Shown one piece after another: positions 30,962 through 40,439 of a stretch of 64,000 nucleotides of DNA (positions are counted from its first letter, which is position 1; each line of letters begins with the position of its first letter). The translations under genes were made by a program, and so were the position numbers. Below the pieces are notes generated by a model that was given only the letters and a program-made list of their open reading frames with translations, was not told the DNA's origin and searched no databases. Origin of the DNA: Acinetobacter cumulans (GTDB lineage Bacteria; Pseudomonadota; Gammaproteobacteria; Pseudomonadales; Moraxellaceae); assembly GCF_003024525.3 (NCBI RefSeq), contig NZ_CP035934.2, positions 1,550,001-1,614,000 of the forward strand. Direction: 5' to 3'.

Positions 30962-31399
30962 ATGGAACTTAATGCATATAAAACCCTAACCCAAAAGGTT
31001 CCTCCTAAAAAGAAACCTCGTACTAGACCATTACCTAAAGCCAAAGAAAAATACCTAGAAGCAGAAGAAACATTATTTCAAGAATTAGAAGAACACTTGA
31101 TTGGCTATGAGCGTAAATTTCAATTTGAACATACCAAAAACTGGCGATTCGATTTTTATATCGTAAAGCTCAGGCTTCTTATAGAGATAGCTGGTAGTCC
31201 TTGGGCTGTAGGTCGCGGTGGGAAAAAGATAGCAAACGCATTTACTAAATATGATTTGGCTGAAGACATGGGATATAGAATTGAACGTCTTGAGCCACAT
31301 CAAATTGAGTCAGGCTATGCAATTCGCTGGATTCAGAGTCAGTTAGAGAGATTAGAAGATGGAACAGATCAGACCATTCCCGCCGACAGATCTGATTGA
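30962..31399 (+). CDS. VSR/DUF559-like PD-(D/E)XK endonuclease
   Basis: A 145-residue protein with a basic N-terminus (KKKPRTRPLPKAKEK). WRFDFYIVKLRLLIEIAG carries the Asp and Glu of a PD-(D/E)XK core of the very-short-patch/DUF559 type, followed by NAFTKYDLAEDMGYRIERL. Such nucleases are common beside phage terminase genes and may help packaging or recombination. The usual EIxGG is IEIAG here. It overlaps the next gene by 41 bases. Confidence 0.72.
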   Translation: MELNAYKTLTQKVPPKKKPRTRPLPKAKEKYLEAEETLFQELEEHLIGYERKFQFEHTKNWRFDFYIVKLRLLIEIAGSPWAVGRGGKKIANAFTKYDLAEDMGYRIERLEPHQIESGYAIRWIQSQLERLEDGTDQTIPADRSD

Positions 31400-32000
31400 T
31401 CGAGCAGAAGAGCAAGAAGCAATTCTTCTGGCACCTGCACCAGATTTAAAAGAATGGGTTTTAGCAAATTGGCTGACCATTGGTGGTGAACTTCATAATC
31501 CTGATCATGACCACATTGCTGAACTGCTTCATGATGATGAAAACTTTTTGGCATTTGCTTGGGCTTCATCTGCATGTATGGCTAAAAAGCGAATGGTGTT
31601 GGGCCAATGCGAAAAAGTGATGTTTAACCAAGGTGGATGGAAGAAAGCTCGCCAAGAACAACAAATGCGCGACTGGTTCGGCGCCGTACCTGTATATCTC
31701 ATAACAATTGATGCTGCGTACTGTGAACAAGCAACTGACAGAGATTTCTGCAGACTCATTGAACATGAGCTTTATCACATCGGTGTAGAGCGTGACGAAG
31801 ATGGCGAACCTATGTATAGCGATAACACTGGTCTACCTAAGCATTATTTAGCTGGCCATGACGTTGAAGTGTTCTTTGGTGAAACTAAACGCTGGGGAGC
31901 TGATGAAAATGTTAAGCGACTGGTTGAGATTGCGAAGCAGGCGCCGTTCGTTTCAGAAACAAGTATGGCGGCATGTTGTGGGACCTGTGTAATAGGTTAA
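31359..32000 (+). CDS. Putative phage metallopeptidase
   Basis: A 213-residue protein with a zinc-peptidase motif HELYH in the segment DFCRLIEHELYHIG, preceded by PVYLITIDAAYCE, matching the phage putative-metallopeptidase domain family. A later His (KHYLAGHDVEVF) may be the third ligand. The C-terminus has a CCGTC cluster. These genes usually sit just before the small terminase, as here. The substrate is unknown. Confidence 0.78.
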   Translation: MEQIRPFPPTDLIDRAEEQEAILLAPAPDLKEWVLANWLTIGGELHNPDHDHIAELLHDDENFLAFAWASSACMAKKRMVLGQCEKVMFNQGGWKKARQEQQMRDWFGAVPVYLITIDAAYCEQATDRDFCRLIEHELYHIGVERDEDGEPMYSDNTGLPKHYLAGHDVEVFFGETKRWGADENVKRLVEIAKQAPFVSETSMAACCGTCVIG

Positions 32001-32045
32001 TTTTTTTGCCCACTTTCCTTGACGTACCTTGACGGATGGAGAGAA

Positions 32046-32516
32046 ATGGCAAGACTAAAAAAACATGAGAAAGCCTTTATAGTTCGGTCACTTGCGCAGT
32101 TTATGGAGCCATCCCAAGTAGCAGAGGCTGTCAAGGAAAACTACAAGATAGATGTATCTCGCCAACAGGTTGAATGCTATGACCCAACCAAAGTGGCTGG
32201 TGCTGATTTATCGCAAGAATTCGTTGATATGTTTCATGAGGCGCGTAAAAAATACATCGAGCAACCGATCTATAACATTGAGGCTGCAAACGACATTGTT
32301 CAGCTTAGGGTTTTAAGTGCTTTATTTATTAAAAAGCAAGGCAATACCCGTGATGCAATCAAACTTTCAGATCAGATTCAGAAGATTGTCAAAGGCTATT
32401 ATGAGAAGAAGATTGAAATCACAGGTAAAGACGGCAAACCAATCGAAACCATAAACCAGAATGTTTCAACCGAAAGCTACCTTACTGCAAGGGAGCAGGC
32501 CTTAAATGATTACTGA
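32046..32516 (+). CDS. Terminase small subunit (DUF2280 family)
   Basis: DNA-recognition part of the packaging motor. I start at the ATG at 32046, which has GGAGAG just upstream. The 156-residue product begins with an HTH (VRSLAQFMEPSQVAEAVKENY) followed by helices, in the DUF2280 pattern of small terminases. It overlaps the large subunit gene by 11 bases. Confidence 0.82.
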   Translation: MARLKKHEKAFIVRSLAQFMEPSQVAEAVKENYKIDVSRQQVECYDPTKVAGADLSQEFVDMFHEARKKYIEQPIYNIEAANDIVQLRVLSALFIKKQGNTRDAIKLSDQIQKIVKGYYEKKIEITGKDGKPIETINQNVSTESYLTAREQALNDY

Positions 32517-33915
32517 CCCAGCACGTGAACTTGCAATTCGCATTGAGGCTCAAGAGGACTTGTATTTCTTTTCTCGATACATGTTCAAAGAGCGCCGTAA
32601 GTACAAATGGATGCATAACTGGCACCATCGAGTGGTTTGTGATGCCTTAATGAAGGTGTTCCGTGGTGAGACTAAGCGATTAATCATCAACATTCCTCCA
32701 CGTTATTCCAAGACTGAATTAGCAGTGATTAATTTCATGGCGTGGTGTTTTGGCAAGGTACCTGATTGTGAATTTATTCATATCAGCTACTCAGCCACAT
32801 TAGCAGCTAACAATGCATTTCAGACCCGAAACTTGGTACAAGAAACTGCATATAAGCGCGTGTTTCCTGATTTTCAGCTGCGCGATGACAGTAAGGCTAA
32901 AGATGATTGGCGCACGTTAGCTGGTGGAGTGTGTTATGCCCAAGGTACAGGCGGTACCATTACGGGTTTTGGCGCTGGCAAGATCCGAAAGGAGTTTGGC
33001 GGGGCTATTATCATTGATGATCCTCACAAAGCCAGTGAAGCGAGTTCAGACACAATTCGTGGCAATGTAATTGAGTGGTTTCAGAATACGCTTGAGTCTC
33101 GGACCAACTCACCAGATACACCAATCATTGTAATTATGCAGCGCTTGCATGAAGAAGATTTAGCAGGGTGGTTACTTGCTGGTGGTAATGGTGAAGAATG
33201 GGAGCATTTATGCTTGCCAGCTATTCAAGATGACGGCACAGCACTTTGGCCAGCAAAGCATTCAATTGAGCGTTTGAAGGTTATGGAGGATGCTGCGCCG
33301 TATGTTTTCTCAGGACAGTATCGCCAATTACCATCACCGCCAGCAGGCGGTTTTTTTAAGCCCGACAGAATTGAAATTGTTGATGCATTACCTGCGGAAT
33401 ATCTGAAAGAGGTGCGTGCTTGGGATTTAGCTGCCTCAGAAAATGAAGGTGACTGGACTGCTGGTCCACGAATGCTCAAGACCAAAGAAAACATCATTTA
33501 CATCGTGGATATGGTACGAGGTCGATGGGGACCTGATGGTGTCGAAAATACAATTAAGCAAACAGCCCAGATGGATGGAAAATCAGTAATGATTCGGTTA
33601 CCTCAAGATCCTGGTCAGGCTGGTAAATCTCAAGCCAAAAACTTCATTACCAAGCTTTCAGGTTTCAATGTGAAGGCCGAGACAGTCTCAGGTGACAAAA
33701 TTACACGTGCTCAGCCTTTTGCAGCGCAAGTCAACATTGGGAACGTGAAAATGCTACGAGGTGATTGGAATAAGGCGCTGATTGATGAGTTACGCAACTT
33801 TCCAAATGGCAAACATGATGACCAAGTGGATGGTTGTAGTGATGGCTTTAATGAATTGAATGAGGCACGGGTGGGTAAAAAACCTGCAGGTGCTGGTAGT
33901 CGCACATATCAATAG
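32506..33915 (+). CDS. Terminase large subunit
   Basis: ATP-driven packaging motor and nuclease. The 469-residue protein has a Walker A-like NIPPRYSKTELA near residue 66 and Walker B IIIDDPHK near 175. A coupling motif lies in IVIMQRLHEEDLAGW. The RNase-H-like nuclease domain has RAWDLAASE (Asp) and NGKHDDQVDG (acidic pair). This is the usual order and length for TerL of siphoviruses. Confidence 0.94.
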   Translation: MITDPARELAIRIEAQEDLYFFSRYMFKERRKYKWMHNWHHRVVCDALMKVFRGETKRLIINIPPRYSKTELAVINFMAWCFGKVPDCEFIHISYSATLAANNAFQTRNLVQETAYKRVFPDFQLRDDSKAKDDWRTLAGGVCYAQGTGGTITGFGAGKIRKEFGGAIIIDDPHKASEASSDTIRGNVIEWFQNTLESRTNSPDTPIIVIMQRLHEEDLAGWLLAGGNGEEWEHLCLPAIQDDGTALWPAKHSIERLKVMEDAAPYVFSGQYRQLPSPPAGGFFKPDRIEIVDALPAEYLKEVRAWDLAASENEGDWTAGPRMLKTKENIIYIVDMVRGRWGPDGVENTIKQTAQMDGKSVMIRLPQDPGQAGKSQAKNFITKLSGFNVKAETVSGDKITRAQPFAAQVNIGNVKMLRGDWNKALIDELRNFPNGKHDDQVDGCSDGFNELNEARVGKKPAGAGSRTYQ

Positions 33916-33923
33916 GAAAACAC

Positions 33924-35378
33924 ATGGCAAAGTCTAAAAAAGACAAAGCGTCAAAGAAGGCTTTGTCTAAAGGTGGTTTATATACTCAAGAAGCTGTCTC
34001 AAATTTCTTTTCTCATTTTGGACGACAGCCGGACAATGATGAGGTGCTACGTAAAGCAGGTATCACACGTCATAAACTGCGAGTATTGCTAGACGACGAT
34101 GAAATTGCTCAAGCTGTTGAAACACGTATTGATGCGCTTTTAGGTACGCCGTATCGAATCGAGCCTAGTGACACGCCAGAAGCTCAGCATTTAAAGCAAC
34201 AGCTTGATGAGTGGTACTTTGAGATTTCTGCAGGAGCGTTAAATGCATTGTTTTTTGGCTACTCAGTACAAGAAGCGATATATGAGCTTAAGCCCGAAGG
34301 ATATATTGGACTCCAATGGATTGGTGAAAAGCCAATGCAATGGTTTGAGCCTAAGAACGATGGACGGCTTATTTTGCGTAAAGAAGGATCTAGCCAGGAA
34401 CATGTTGTTGACCAGATCTTTAAGTTTTTCCTGACGCGCCGTAAGGCTACTTATGAACAACCTTATGGTAAAGCGTTGCTGGCCACACTTTATTGGTTGT
34501 TCTTCTTTAAACAGAACGGCTTTAAATTTTGGGCAAAGTTTCTAGAGCGTTTTGGTACGCCTATTCTTTTAGGTAAATGCAAAGATACTGAAACTGCAGA
34601 TATGAATGAGGCACTTCTGAACGCTCATGCACAAAGTGTTTTGTCTATTGATGTAGAAGATGATGTACAGGTTCTATCTACTCAAGGCTCTGGTTCAGCC
34701 AACGGTGCTTTTGAGACATTTAATAAAACCTTGGCACAGCAGATTCAAAAATTAGTACTCGGGCAAACGCTCACCAGCGGAACGGATGGAAAAGGCAGTT
34801 ATGCGCTTGGCCAAGTCCATGAGAATGTCCGTGCGGACAAACTCAAATCAGATATGCGATTGGTCACCCCAACATTGCAAGCAGTAGTTAACGCACTATG
34901 CGAGTTAAACAATTGGGCTAAACATACAATCGTATTGGGTGAAGAATCTAAGGTGCTGAATACAGAGCAGGCTGAACGCGATACACGATTGAAAAATGCC
35001 GGTGCAAACTTCTCAGACGCATATTTCATGCGTGAATATGGCCTACAGGAAGGTGATCTTAAGACCGCTACGGAGCCTGTTCAGCAAACTTTTTCTGCAT
35101 TACCTAAACCTGCATTTAGCTTTAAAGCATCAGTACAAAACCAATCGCCTGAACAGCAAGAAGTTGAAGAGCTGACAGATGGCCAAGGTGAGCTGCAGTT
35201 ATTGACCAATGAGCAGATTAAGCAATTAGCAGCTGAGTCTGATACGCCAGAGGCCTTGCTATTTAATTTGACTCGATTAATACCCGATGCAACACAGTCG
35301 CAATTCAATGCTCAGCTAGATCAGGCTTTATATGCGGCGGATGTGTTGGGGTATGCAACAGCTGCTAAGGGGAAATAG
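33924..35378 (+). CDS. Portal protein (DUF935, Mu gp29-like)
   Basis: Dodecameric ring through which DNA enters the capsid. The 484-residue protein fits the DUF935 family: DDDEIAQAVETRIDALLGTPYRI, the LNALFFGYSVQEAIYEL stretch, and a C-terminal acidic Gln-rich region. A lysine-rich N-terminus is typical. It follows TerL by 8 bases and precedes the MuF gene, the Mu-type head order. Confidence 0.9.
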   Translation: MAKSKKDKASKKALSKGGLYTQEAVSNFFSHFGRQPDNDEVLRKAGITRHKLRVLLDDDEIAQAVETRIDALLGTPYRIEPSDTPEAQHLKQQLDEWYFEISAGALNALFFGYSVQEAIYELKPEGYIGLQWIGEKPMQWFEPKNDGRLILRKEGSSQEHVVDQIFKFFLTRRKATYEQPYGKALLATLYWLFFFKQNGFKFWAKFLERFGTPILLGKCKDTETADMNEALLNAHAQSVLSIDVEDDVQVLSTQGSGSANGAFETFNKTLAQQIQKLVLGQTLTSGTDGKGSYALGQVHENVRADKLKSDMRLVTPTLQAVVNALCELNNWAKHTIVLGEESKVLNTEQAERDTRLKNAGANFSDAYFMREYGLQEGDLKTATEPVQQTFSALPKPAFSFKASVQNQSPEQQEVEELTDGQGELQLLTNEQIKQLAAESDTPEALLFNLTRLIPDATQSQFNAQLDQALYAADVLGYATAAKGK

Positions 35379-36581
35379 ATGCAACCAGTCACGTTCCTTG
35401 AGGCGCTGCAGTACGCGCATGACAAAAAGATTGTGCTACCTGATGAGTTCTACTCGATGGACTTAAAGACTCGGCAGATGGCGACCACGGTTAGCTTTTT
35501 ATCTAGTCTAGAGCAAGTTGAGACTGTGATTAAGTCGCTGAATAAGACTTTGGCTAATGGTGGGACATTTAACGATTTCCAGAAGCTTATAGCTGAATCT
35601 GAAATCATTTTACCCAAGCATTATCTGGACAATGTATTTCGTACGAATATCCAAAGTGCTTATGGTCATGGCCGTTGGCAACAACAGCAAAGGAATAAAG
35701 ACAAACGCCCTTATCTGATGTACTCAGCTATCAATGATAGCCGCGTACGTCCTGCACATTTGGCATTGAATCGCATTGTATTGCCGATTGATCATCCATT
35801 TTGGCTGACGCATTACCCACCGCTGGGCTTTCGTTGTCGCTGTACTGTTATCGCGCTTACAGAGGCACAGGCGCTTAAATACGGCATCACACCTGATGAT
35901 AAGTTGCCAGAGGTTGCAGAGGCATTGGACTGGAGTTCTCATCCTTTACAATTTGGTGATCTGGAAGAGCTGGTAGATAAAAAGATCAGTGCTTCATCCT
36001 TAGATAAGGAATATCTCTTGGAGCAAAAGGAAGTCATTAGAGCTGAATGGACTGCATCCAAAAAGCTGACTGGTCTTTTAGCACCGATGACTGACTCTAG
36101 CCGTGATCTATTCGATGTGGTGGCCAGTACAGTTATTCCGCTGGATCCAACCATTAGGCCAAGCGCGATTAAAACTTTCTTGGATTATGTACAGGGCAAT
36201 GATGGTGCGCTTAGTAGCTACCTAAAACAGCCCTCCATTAGTTTGGCAGAAGATGTACTTAAACGCTGGGTAAAAGACGATATGGCAAAGATTCACGCCG
36301 TATCAGCCAGCACTGCAGAAGTGATTGCAGGGTCTTCTACACTGGCTTATGCAGCTTCGCTTGAAGTGGGTAAAGTAGTGACTCTGGATGCGCCCATGTT
36401 ATTGGCTGGCCAGTCAAACATCATGATTCAGATTGAGAATGCAAAAGGTCTAGGGATTGATCTTGAAAAGCTGAATGCGGGTGATGGTGTATTGATGCCA
36501 ATTGGTTTGTCATTTGAAGTGATTTCAATTGAGGCACTGAATGGCAAGATGATTTACACACTTAAAGCATTGGTGAATTAA
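35379..36581 (+). CDS. Head morphogenesis protein (MuF-like)
   Basis: Minor head protein. The 400-residue product has the MuF core RTNIQSAYGHGRWQQQ ... YSAINDSRVRPAHLALN ... HYPPLGFRCRCTVIAL, including the conserved Cys pair. The C-terminal 180 residues are an extra domain with a possible DNA- or toxin-like role of the kind often fused to MuF, but I cannot identify it. It begins directly after the portal stop. Confidence 0.88.
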   Translation: MQPVTFLEALQYAHDKKIVLPDEFYSMDLKTRQMATTVSFLSSLEQVETVIKSLNKTLANGGTFNDFQKLIAESEIILPKHYLDNVFRTNIQSAYGHGRWQQQQRNKDKRPYLMYSAINDSRVRPAHLALNRIVLPIDHPFWLTHYPPLGFRCRCTVIALTEAQALKYGITPDDKLPEVAEALDWSSHPLQFGDLEELVDKKISASSLDKEYLLEQKEVIRAEWTASKKLTGLLAPMTDSSRDLFDVVASTVIPLDPTIRPSAIKTFLDYVQGNDGALSSYLKQPSISLAEDVLKRWVKDDMAKIHAVSASTAEVIAGSSTLAYAASLEVGKVVTLDAPMLLAGQSNIMIQIENAKGLGIDLEKLNAGDGVLMPIGLSFEVISIEALNGKMIYTLKALVN

Positions 36582-36598
36582 TTTGAAACTAACTAGAG

Positions 36599-36622
36599 AC
36601 CGTCCGAAAGGGCGGTTTTTTT
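36599..36622 (+). terminator. Terminator inside the head operon
   Basis: ACCGTCC-GAAA-GGGCGGT hairpin with a T-run between muF and the protease gene. It must be passed by antiterminated late polymerase. Confidence 0.83.
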
Positions 36623-36635
36623 ATGGAGCATCAAA

Positions 36636-37604
36636 ATGCCAGAAGCTGAAAAGCCTAATCAGTATTGTTTCCAGCTCGGGCAACTGAGTGTTGATAATGC
36701 TGAAGAGGGTAAGAAAAAACGCACCTTCTCCGGTGTTGCTTACAGCGGGGAGCCAATCACTGATCATTGGTATTGGGATCGAATTATTTTTGATTTGGAC
36801 TCAATGCAATTAAAAGGCCGCATTCCCGCGTTACTTGAACATCGATCAAGTCAGCGAGCAGGGGCAATCAATACACATTCAATTAACCATCAAACGGGAT
36901 TAACTGTTTCTGGTGACTTAATGAGCAATGAGTTTGGTGCTCAGGTTGCTCAAGACTCGGATGATGGTTTTCCGTGGCAAATGTCTGTTCGGATTGAGCC
37001 TACAGCTATCGAAGAAATTCAAGCAGGCGCATCTGTATCCGTAAACGGAAAAGTTCATCAAGGACCAATTACAGTATTCCGCGGCGGACGCATCCGCGAA
37101 GTGTCCTTTTGTGCTTTAGGTGCAGATGACAATACAAACGCCGTTGCCGCAAGCCACACACCAAAAAACTTTAATCAACCAGAGGACACAGACGTGACCG
37201 AATTAGAGCAAGAAAAAGCAGCCCGCGTACAGGCTGAAAAAGAGCGTGACGCAGCACAAACGGAACTTAAAAAGTTCAAAGCTGATAAGCGTGAAGAAGA
37301 TATCAAAGCCCTTGAAACGTCTTTGAATAAACAATTCAGTGCTGAAGAAAAAACGTCATATACAAATATGGACGATGGTTCATTTGCATTTATGTCCCAG
37401 CAATTAAAACAATTCTCTGCGGGTAGTACTCCACCAGCGACACAACCACAACAACAGCAGATTCCACAGCAATTTGCGCATTTGTTTAGCCATCAAGCTA
37501 CAGGTGGTCAAGGTGGGCAACAAGTGCAAGGTGGTAATCAAGGTTCAGCACTGGACCAAGCTTTTAACCAATTTGCTGCAGCTCAACAAGGAGCAAAACA
37601 ATAA
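36636..37604 (+). CDS. Phage prohead protease with scaffold-like C-terminus
   Basis: A 322-residue protein. The N-terminal 180 residues are a capsid-maturation protease of the HK97/Mu-I general type (FSGVAYSGEPITDH, LLEHRSSQRAG with a candidate catalytic His, MSVRIEP). The C-terminal part is a coiled coil (EQEKAARVQAEKERDAAQ) followed by a Gln/Gly-rich tail, as expected for a fused internal scaffold. Catalytic residues are not fully assigned. Confidence 0.78.
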   Translation: MPEAEKPNQYCFQLGQLSVDNAEEGKKKRTFSGVAYSGEPITDHWYWDRIIFDLDSMQLKGRIPALLEHRSSQRAGAINTHSINHQTGLTVSGDLMSNEFGAQVAQDSDDGFPWQMSVRIEPTAIEEIQAGASVSVNGKVHQGPITVFRGGRIREVSFCALGADDNTNAVAASHTPKNFNQPEDTDVTELEQEKAARVQAEKERDAAQTELKKFKADKREEDIKALETSLNKQFSAEEKTSYTNMDDGSFAFMSQQLKQFSAGSTPPATQPQQQQIPQQFAHLFSHQATGGQGGQQVQGGNQGSALDQAFNQFAAAQQGAKQ

Positions 37605-37987
37605 TGGGCACAATTACTCAAACAATCACTACTACACAACTTGTGGTTGGTGATGGTGTTCGCACGGAAAATGCCAAAGTAAAAACGGCCACAGCATACA
37701 AGCGCGGTGATTTGCTAAAGGTTAGTACTGGCAACTTAGCAGACCATCCTGTAATCACTGAAGGCGTGGTGGGTGATTGGAATGCAATTGCGAATACCGA
37801 TATGACTGCAGAACAAGCAACTTACCATGCAGCCAATGGTCTAGAAATGCCAATTTATGTACAAGGTGCATTTGATATTGCCGTAGTAACGGTAAAAGGT
37901 ACCGCATTAACAGCTGGTCAATATGATGCGGTTCGTGCACAGGCATTGGTCAACAAAATCGAACTTCGTAAAGTCGTGGGGAATTAA
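37604..37987 (+). CDS. Head decoration protein
   Basis: A 127-residue beta-rich protein similar to lambda gpD-like decoration proteins that stabilise expanded capsids (VVGDGVRTENAKVKTATAYK, YVQGAFDIAVVTVKGTALTA in part). It sits between protease and major capsid, the standard place. Its ATG overlaps the protease stop. Confidence 0.8.
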   Translation: MGTITQTITTTQLVVGDGVRTENAKVKTATAYKRGDLLKVSTGNLADHPVITEGVVGDWNAIANTDMTAEQATYHAANGLEMPIYVQGAFDIAVVTVKGTALTAGQYDAVRAQALVNKIELRKVVGN

Positions 37988-37990
37988 TAA

Positions 37991-39067
37991 ATGAGTCAAC
38001 AATTTACATTTCAAAATGCACCAGTTGAACTGCTGGATGTTCCGCAGTTAGTACTGTTAACAGATACCACTCAAAAGGTTGATACTTGGTTGATGGATCG
38101 ATTCTTTCCGCAACGTGTGTCGTATACGAAAAAAGAAGTGCCAGTAGGTGAATTAAATACAGCAACTCCATTGGCTCCATTCGTAACGCCAACGGCTGCG
38201 GGTCGTCAAATTAAAGTGGGTGAGTCTGGTAACGTAAAATTTGTTAAGCCAGCTTATTTAAAGCCAATGATGACGGTATTCCCAAGCGATGTTCAAAATA
38301 CTGCATTGATTACGCAGTTACGTAAATTTGGTGTGATTGCAACGGGCTCAAACCGTTTAAGCGATGCGGATCTATTGCTGATTGACCAAGCGCAAAAGGC
38401 TCTATATCTGCGCCAGTCTATTGAAAATCGAAAGTTGCTGATTGCTCGTGATGTGCTTCTTTATGGCAAAACAACATTCGCTTCTGCTGACTTCCCAATG
38501 TATGAAGTGAACTATGAACGTAATCCAGCTTGTAATTTCGCACCATTGATTAAATGGGGCCAAACTGGTGCCACACCAGTTAAAGACATCCAAGCGATGA
38601 TTGATTTGTCTGTAGAGCATTCAGGTACGTCTCCAATGATGGCTTTGACGACCTCGAAGGTCTATAACACCTTGATTAAAGATGCAGAGTTTAAGGAAAA
38701 GTTCATTGCGCCGTATGCAGGTATTAGCGTTCCTTTAACACCAACCTTTGATCAGATGGATAAACCTCAGTTCCGTGGTACCGTCGATAATATTGAAATC
38801 TGGACATACGATGTTCAGCACAGTATCGGTGGTGCAACACCTGAACGCTTTATCCCTGAAGACTTCTTTGGTTTGATCTCGGATGCAAATGGCTGGATCG
38901 CACACTGTGCAATTCAAAATGTAGAAGCATTTGGTCAGGCTTTAGAATTTTACTTGAGCCAGTGGCAAGAAAAGAATCCATCCAGCATTCAAATGCTAGC
39001 TGAGTCATCACCGCTAGCCATCCCTAACAACAAGAACGGCCTTGTTGGCGGTCGTGGCTTTGTATAA
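37991..39067 (+). CDS. Major capsid protein (phage capsid E family)
   Basis: A 358-residue shell subunit of the gpE family, HK97 fold. Features include DTWLMDRFFPQRVSYTKKEVP at the start, IENRKLLIARDVLLYGKTTF in the middle and the C-terminal SPLAIPNNKNGLVGGRGF, which occurs in many gpE-like capsids. Codon use suggests strong expression. GAATTAATAA lies upstream. Confidence 0.9.
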   Translation: MSQQFTFQNAPVELLDVPQLVLLTDTTQKVDTWLMDRFFPQRVSYTKKEVPVGELNTATPLAPFVTPTAAGRQIKVGESGNVKFVKPAYLKPMMTVFPSDVQNTALITQLRKFGVIATGSNRLSDADLLLIDQAQKALYLRQSIENRKLLIARDVLLYGKTTFASADFPMYEVNYERNPACNFAPLIKWGQTGATPVKDIQAMIDLSVEHSGTSPMMALTTSKVYNTLIKDAEFKEKFIAPYAGISVPLTPTFDQMDKPQFRGTVDNIEIWTYDVQHSIGGATPERFIPEDFFGLISDANGWIAHCAIQNVEAFGQALEFYLSQWQEKNPSSIQMLAESSPLAIPNNKNGLVGGRGFV

Positions 39068-39077
39068 GGAATAAAGC

Positions 39078-39434
39078 ATGCCAAAGTACATTGTAAAACA
39101 ATCACTCGGTCACTTTCGACCAGGGCAAGAAATCACAGGGCTTGAAGCTAAACAACTTCAGGCCCTTTTAGCATCTGGCGCTATTGAAGAATATCAAGAG
39201 CTTCAGGAACCTAAAGCTGATAACACAGCTGTAGAGTTAGCAAGCCTAACAGCCGAAGTGGCAGAGCTGAAGGCGAATGAAGTGATCCTCATTGCTGGAA
39301 AAGAGCAGGCTGATAAAGAAGTTGCTGAGCTGAAGGCGAAGGTTGGCGCCTTGGAAAAATCACTAGCTACATCTGAGGCTAATCTTAAAAAAGCAACCGC
39401 TGAAGCCAAGAAAGCAACTACTGCCGATAAATAG
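39078..39434 (+). CDS. Head protein with N-terminal GAIE domain and coiled coil
   Basis: A 118-residue protein. Residues 1-40 (LGHFRPGQEITGL ... LLASGAIEEY) form a small domain also seen in the 59-residue gene at 40893. The rest is a Lys/Ala/Glu coiled coil (ELKAKVGALEKSLATSEANL). Its place after the capsid suggests a head-completion or capsid-associated role. Confidence 0.65.
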   Translation: MPKYIVKQSLGHFRPGQEITGLEAKQLQALLASGAIEEYQELQEPKADNTAVELASLTAEVAELKANEVILIAGKEQADKEVAELKAKVGALEKSLATSEANLKKATAEAKKATTADK

Positions 39435-39441
39435 GTGATCT

Positions 39442-39882
39442 ATGTACGCGACTCGGAATGACTTAGAAGCGCGTTTCGGGGAAGAGGAAATTCAAGGGCT
39501 GGAATCAATGCAGACTGTAGCGAATTCGATTGAAGAAGCGCTGCAGGATGCATCGGAGGAAATAGACAGTTATATCGCTGTTCGTTACGTTTTGCCTCTA
39601 CCAAATACGCCAAGTACATTGAAACGGATAGCGTGCAATATTGCGCGCTACCGGCTTTACTTTCAGCAGCCGACGGAAGAAGTTGAAAATCGCTACAAGG
39701 CAGAAATTGATTTCTTGAAACGGGTTGCTGATGGTAAGGCAACATTGAACATCCTTAATCTTCAAAATGAAGTCACTGAAGAAAAGCCAGCAAGATCACC
39801 AGCCACAATGCCAATTGGTACAACATACCGCGGCGGCGTATTTGGTGATGATGTCTTAAATATGATGCCTAGCATTAAGTGA
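39442..39882 (+). CDS. gp36-like head-tail connector (DUF1320)
   Basis: A 146-residue protein of the DUF1320/Mu gp36 family: YATRNDLEARFGEEEIQGL at the start and IDSYIAVRYVLPLPNTPSTL in the middle. These sit at the head-tail connector. The start follows the previous gene by 7 bases. Confidence 0.85.
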   Translation: MYATRNDLEARFGEEEIQGLESMQTVANSIEEALQDASEEIDSYIAVRYVLPLPNTPSTLKRIACNIARYRLYFQQPTEEVENRYKAEIDFLKRVADGKATLNILNLQNEVTEEKPARSPATMPIGTTYRGGVFGDDVLNMMPSIK

Positions 39883-39890
39883 GGTGATGC

Positions 39891-40439
39891 ATGCCGGGCG
39901 CATTTATTGAAATTCGTGCCGATGGTGACTCAGTGCTCTCTAAAGCTCTAAGTTTTTATGCTGATGTTGAAGAGCGTCAGTCGAGGCTTTATGAGCGCAT
40001 GGGTGCCTCTTTGGTGGAAAACATCCGTGACCGCTGGGCTCGCGGAGAAGGCTTGTATGGTAAATGGCCGCTATCTGTCAGGGTAATGCGTCAAGGTGGT
40101 ACAACACTTCGTGATACATCTCGATTATTAAACTCCATTACATACAACACAATCGCCAATGGTTTTGAAGTTGGCACAGATGTTGAGTATGGCGCAATTC
40201 ATCACTTTGGCGGTGAAATCAAGCATGAGGCCCGTCAAAGCACGGTTTACTTCCGACAGAACCAAAAGACCGGTGTTGTTGGTAATCGTTTTGTTCGTCA
40301 AACGCGATCTAACTTTGCACAAGACGTGACCGTTGGTGCTTATACCGTGAAAATGCCTGCGCGTGCTTGGCTGGGTTTAACGTCGGGTGACGAGCAGGAT
40401 CTTTTAAACATTGTTGAGGACGTTGTGCTAGATGAGTGA
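39891..40439 (+). CDS. Mu gpG-like virion morphogenesis protein
   Basis: A 182-residue protein of the phage virion morphogenesis (tail completion) family: LYERMGASLVENIRDRWARG, TLRDTSRLLNSIT and EYGAIHHFGGEIK are typical. It terminates the tail or joins it to the head. It overlaps the next gene by 8 bases. Confidence 0.88.
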   Translation: MPGAFIEIRADGDSVLSKALSFYADVEERQSRLYERMGASLVENIRDRWARGEGLYGKWPLSVRVMRQGGTTLRDTSRLLNSITYNTIANGFEVGTDVEYGAIHHFGGEIKHEARQSTVYFRQNQKTGVVGNRFVRQTRSNFAQDVTVGAYTVKMPARAWLGLTSGDEQDLLNIVEDVVLDE